A DNA stretch of 64,000 nucleotides, from positions 32,228-96,227 of the forward strand of contig CAVOKN010000024.1 in assembly GCA_963696505.1 (NCBI GenBank). The letters run 5' to 3'. The notes beneath the pieces are model-generated. The model saw only the letters and a program-made list of their open reading frames with translations. It was not told the DNA's origin and did not search any database. How positions within the stretch are numbered: the first letter of the stretch is position 1; the number at the start of each line of letters is the position of its first letter. Below are positions 61,776 through 64,000 of this stretch, in pieces. The DNA comes from CAVOKN01 sp963696505 (GTDB taxonomy: Bacteria > Pseudomonadota > Gammaproteobacteria > Burkholderiales > Rhodocyclaceae). The position numbers and the translations under genes were made by a program.

Positions 61776-62005
61776 GCGAGGCCGGTCTCCGGGCTCGTGG
61801 GACACGCGCGGTCAATCGACCGCGGGCGAGGGGCGCACCGCCTTCCCGCGCTTGCCGCGCAGTGGCTGCCGATCCGGGGGGATCGCGTGGTGCGCCCGCA
61901 ACCCACCTACCGTTGCGGGGGCAGCACAGGAATTGCCCTCCTGGGTGCCGGACGCAATCCGGCGCGCATCGGGGCGCACCTGCTTCCCGTTTCACTCCCG
62001 TGGCT
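61776..62005 (-). promoter_or_regulatory. Cobalamin riboswitch
   Basis: On the minus strand, in order: GGGAAGCAGGTGCG, the core TGCTGCCCCCGCAACGGTA, CAGCCACTGCGCGGCAAGCG, GGGAAGGCGGTGCGC and the end AGCCCGGAGACCGGCC. These match the conserved boxes of the adenosylcobalamin riboswitch, including the B12 box. It lies between the promoter region and btuB, so it should shut off btuB expression when B12 is plentiful. Confidence 0.93.
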
Positions 62006-62124
62006 GTCGCCCCGGAAGCACCTCGAAACGAGCGCCGCGGCATTGCCGCGGCGGCGCGGATTATACGCCGGCAGTGCGGGTGCGACCCTTGGCAGAAAGG
62101 GGCCAAAAACGAGGATTTCCTGGC

Positions 62125-62154
62125 TTGACCGTCCCGCCGCTTCGCCCCTATAGT
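62125..62154 (+). promoter_or_regulatory. Promoter of the zapB-like/zapA operon
   Basis: TTGACC (62125-62130) and TATAGT (62149-62154) are 18 bases apart. The ATG at 62162 begins eight bases after the -10 box, so transcription would start at or next to the start codon, and no ribosome-binding site fits between. Confidence 0.6.
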
Positions 62155-62161
62155 CTCCGCC

Positions 62162-62353
62162 ATGGACGCAGAACTGGCGCAACTGGAACATAAGGTCGAG
62201 CAGGTGCTCGCCAATAGTCAGCGCTTGGCTGCCGACAACCGGGATCTGCAGACGCGCCTCACGATGCTGGAAGGCGAGAATCGCAAGCTGGCGGCCAAGA
62301 TCGCTGCCGCGGCGGAGCGCCTCGAAACCCTGATGGAGCAATTGCCGCAATGA
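62162..62353 (+). CDS. Small coiled-coil protein, ZapB-like (TIGR02449 type)
   Basis: The 63-residue protein is one continuous coiled coil with heptad leucines (LAQLEHKVEQVLANSQRL, NRDLQTRLTMLEGENRKL). It is found directly before zapA in many beta- and gammaproteobacteria and is thought to be a cell-division factor. The stop overlaps the zapA start by four bases. Confidence 0.75.
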   Translation: MDAELAQLEHKVEQVLANSQRLAADNRDLQTRLTMLEGENRKLAAKIAAAAERLETLMEQLPQ

Positions 62354-62652
62354 GCGCCAATGCCCTCGACGTCAACCTGATGGGACGCGACTTCCGCGTT
62401 GCCTGCCCGCCCGAGGAGCGCGAGGCACTGCTGGCGGCGGTGGCCCTGGTGGACGGCAAGATGCGCGAACTGGCGGACAAGACCCGGGCGAGCGGCGAAC
62501 GTCTGCTGGCGATGGCGGCGCTCAACATTGCCCACGAGTTCCTCCAGTTGCGCGAGGCAAGCGGCCCCGAGGCGCAGCGGCTGAAGGAGCGTATAGGTCA
62601 CATGCGGCAGCGTATCGACGAGGCGCTGGCGCAGCAGGAACAGTTGTTCTGA
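62350..62652 (+). CDS. zapA: Cell division protein ZapA
   Basis: The 100-residue protein has the ZapA fold: an N-terminal strand pair (LDVNLMGRDFRVACPPEE), the helix LLAAVALVDGKMRELADKT and the long C-terminal coiled coil from LAMAALNIAHEFLQLRE. ZapA tethers and bundles FtsZ filaments at the division ring. It precedes 6S RNA, the usual arrangement in proteobacteria. Confidence 0.92.
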   Translation: MSANALDVNLMGRDFRVACPPEEREALLAAVALVDGKMRELADKTRASGERLLAMAALNIAHEFLQLREASGPEAQRLKERIGHMRQRIDEALAQQEQLF

Positions 62653-62682
62653 AGCGCCGGAATTTGGCGTAGAGTTGCAGAG

Positions 62683-62868
62683 AATCCCCTGCGGTGTTCG
62701 TTAAGGCCATAGATTCCTTGAACCAACATCGTTGGCATCATGGACGCCGACCATCAAATGCCGCTGTTGCGAGCGCCCTTCGTCGGGCGCACCTGATGCG
62801 GCTGGAAGGTGACCGCCTTGGACCCTAGGTTCAGGATGCCGGTCTGACGGCACACGCGGGGGACCTAC
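62683..62868 (+). ncRNA. ssrS: 6S RNA
   Basis: Directly downstream of zapA, the 5' arm ATCCCCTGCGGTGTTCG (about 62684-62700) pairs with the 3' arm CACACGCGGGGGACCT (about 62851-62866). Between them lie the conserved inner segments, including CCTTGAACCAACATCG and GGACCCTAGGTTCAGGATGC, which enclose the central bubble. 6S RNA mimics an open promoter and binds sigma-70 RNA polymerase in stationary phase. The ends are approximate. Confidence 0.85.
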
Positions 62869-62871
62869 ATC

Positions 62872-62902
62872 GGGAGCGCGGCGCAAGCCGCGCTCCCTTT
62901 TT
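62872..62902 (+). terminator. Intrinsic terminator after 6S RNA
   Basis: GGGAGCGCGGC, loop GCAA and GCCGCGCTCCC form a perfect 11-bp stem with a tetraloop, followed by TTTTT. Confidence 0.93.
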
Positions 62903-63021
62903 CGTTCCGTTGGCGGGAAACCGACCGATGGTTTGGGTGGGGACCTGAGAGGGACTTCGGCCCGGCTGCCAATGGACGCAGTTGCACCGTCTCGCCAGCG
63001 CCGGCACTTGGTCGATTTCCC

Positions 63022-63516
63022 TCAGTGCGATTCGACTGCCTCGCAGGCGCCCTCGATGACGGCGTGTGACAGGTAATAGCCGGCGCGCTTCAGGTTCAGC
63101 AGGGTCGAGCGCAGATCGTCGAGCAGGCCGCGCCGCTTTGCTTCCACCGGCAGGCCGGCCGTGCCTTTCACCGGCAGACCGTACACTTGATGGGCGATGC
63201 GTCGCCCGCGTTTCTCGTCGATGATCGCCATGCACGGGGCGCAGGCGCGTGCCAAGCTGATCACCGCCGCTTCGCCGGGATCGAGTTCGGCGACCAGCAG
63301 GGGGTCGGGCTCGGGCGCCGCGCGGACGCGCTTGGTCCAATCCGTATCGGTCAGCGCCTGTGCGCCGGGGCGGCCGAGGCCGGCGATGGCCACCTCCCGA
63401 TAAACCGGTTCGGGTATCCAGAATTCATTGAACAGCACGGACAGCAGATCGAGCCTTCCGGCCAACGACAATGCCACCAGCGGACCGGCATTGACCACCG
63501 CGCGGTCGAGCATCAC
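63022..63516 (-). CDS. PIN-domain toxin-like protein (DUF3368 type)
   Basis: The 164-residue protein shows the DUF3368/PIN layout: VVNAGPLVALSLAGRLDLL with the first acidic-type position changed to Asn, EFWIPEPVYREV, the acidic ELDPGEAAVISLARA, AIIDEKRGRRIAHQVYGLPV and the late helix DLRSTLLNLKRAGYYLS. PIN proteins are RNases. The start overlaps the UPF0175 stop by four bases, which supports a toxin-antitoxin pair. Confidence 0.8.
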   Translation of the reverse strand: MMLDRAVVNAGPLVALSLAGRLDLLSVLFNEFWIPEPVYREVAIAGLGRPGAQALTDTDWTKRVRAAPEPDPLLVAELDPGEAAVISLARACAPCMAIIDEKRGRRIAHQVYGLPVKGTAGLPVEAKRRGLLDDLRSTLLNLKRAGYYLSHAVIEGACEAVESH

Positions 63517-63761
63517 GCGGAAAACTCGTCGGTCATTTCATCTTCGGATAACTCGACGACGGGCACGCCATCGCGGCTTGCGGCCAGCAGGAACTGGACG
63601 CGGCCCATGCCAGCCAGCCGCCCGGCCTTGCCCGAGGAAATCCGCCCCTGCTCGAAGAGCTTCAGCGCCAGCAGATAGCGCGCTTCGTCAGCAAAGTTGC
63701 TCGGCAATTCGGCAGGCGAGGGCAAACCCTCAACGGGCAATTCAATCGTCAACGTGTTCAT
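63513..63761 (-). CDS. UPF0175 family protein, likely antitoxin
   Basis: From ATG 63761 (GGAGG upstream) the 82-residue protein reads TIELPVEGLPSPAELPSNF, then ARYLLALKLFEQGRISSGKA and GRLAGMGRVQFLLAASRDGV, which is a short helix-turn-helix. This is the UPF0175 pattern, normally found ahead of DUF3368 PIN genes as here. It probably binds the operator and neutralises the toxin. Confidence 0.85.
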   Translation of the reverse strand: MNTLTIELPVEGLPSPAELPSNFADEARYLLALKLFEQGRISSGKAGRLAGMGRVQFLLAASRDGVPVVELSEDEMTDEFSA

Positions 63762-63788
63762 CTGCGCCTCCTTTGTGGGATTTGGCAA

Positions 63789-64000
63789 TCAGCGCCCGAT
63801 GATACGTTCAACGCCGTATCGTGGCGAATTGCATCCGGTGCACGCAGCGGTGCGGCTCTTCGCAGATGAACTTGGGGGGCACTTGGCAAGCCACGGTACC
63901 CGCGCCGACATCCGTGTGTTTCACTATGATGTTTGCCGAGATGCGCGCTGCCAACCTGTTTCCCCCATTTTTCGCCGAGAACCGTGAGGCGTCGCAGCCC
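63789..64000. other. Unassigned right edge
   Basis: No gene can be supported in these 212 bases. A reading frame on the plus strand is open across part of it, but it overlaps the antitoxin and has no start signal. Confidence 0.4.

Noticed and set aside
63697..63987. A 96-codon plus-strand frame at the right edge, possibly the end of a LysR-type regulator
   Set aside because: Only a weak resemblance to a LysR C-terminus (LHPVHAAVRLFADEL), with overlap with the antitoxin and no upstream domain in the window.

Overview
The window is high-GC DNA from a Gram-negative bacterium, almost certainly a betaproteobacterium and probably near Rhodocyclales/Nitrosomonadales. The evidence is the 16S sequence, the rRNA operon order 16S-Ile-Ala-23S-5S, a zapB-zapA-6S RNA block, and betaproteobacterial versions of TyrS, PrfC, TusE and MetH. 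The exact genus cannot be read safely by eye.

Layout. 1-3832: end of a haem-copper oxidase subunit III gene, a small membrane protein, a ParE-type toxin-antitoxin pair, a truncated IS1182-type transposase and a small exported protein. 4103-10585 (minus): an operon of a GH19 lysozyme/chitinase-like protein, a serine alpha/beta hydrolase, two CHAT-fold proteins (one apparently lacking its catalytic Cys) and a C25 (gingipain)-like peptidase. 10748-15469: prfC, tusE, a frameshifted M23 peptidase and tyrS. 15520-21700: one rRNA operon whose rRNAs carry extra helices, including a 23S intervening sequence encoding an S23 four-helix-bundle protein. 21929-23131: amt. 23176-38140: a second, divergent conflict-type locus. 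The minus arm encodes a zinc metallopeptidase, an unknown protein and a C14 caspase-like protein, and is split by nested IS4 and IS607 elements. The plus arm encodes a CHAT-SIR2 fusion, a STAND NTPase with a transmembrane segment and WD40 repeats, and a second C25-like peptidase. 38180-42520: a mutarotase and a gutted group II intron carrying a second, inverted IS4 copy. 42582-54236: metH, then a sensor kinase/response regulator operon. 54284-56423: an IS1634-type element. 56470-64000: a DUF3530-like hydrolase, a VOC protein, a cobalamin-riboswitch-controlled btuB-btuC-btuD operon, zapB-zapA-6S RNA, and a UPF0175/PIN toxin-antitoxin pair.

The most interesting content is the pair of loci at 4103-10585 and 23176-38140. 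Each combines a C25-like peptidase with CHAT proteins, and between them they add a SIR2 NADase-like domain, a STAND-WD40 sensor, a caspase, a zinc protease, a lipase-like hydrolase and a wall hydrolase. This looks like a multi-protease biological conflict (antiphage or programmed death) system. That role is inferred from domain composition and not shown by the sequence.

Several genes carry single-base frameshifts, some in short homopolymers, so part of the apparent pseudogenisation may be assembly error.
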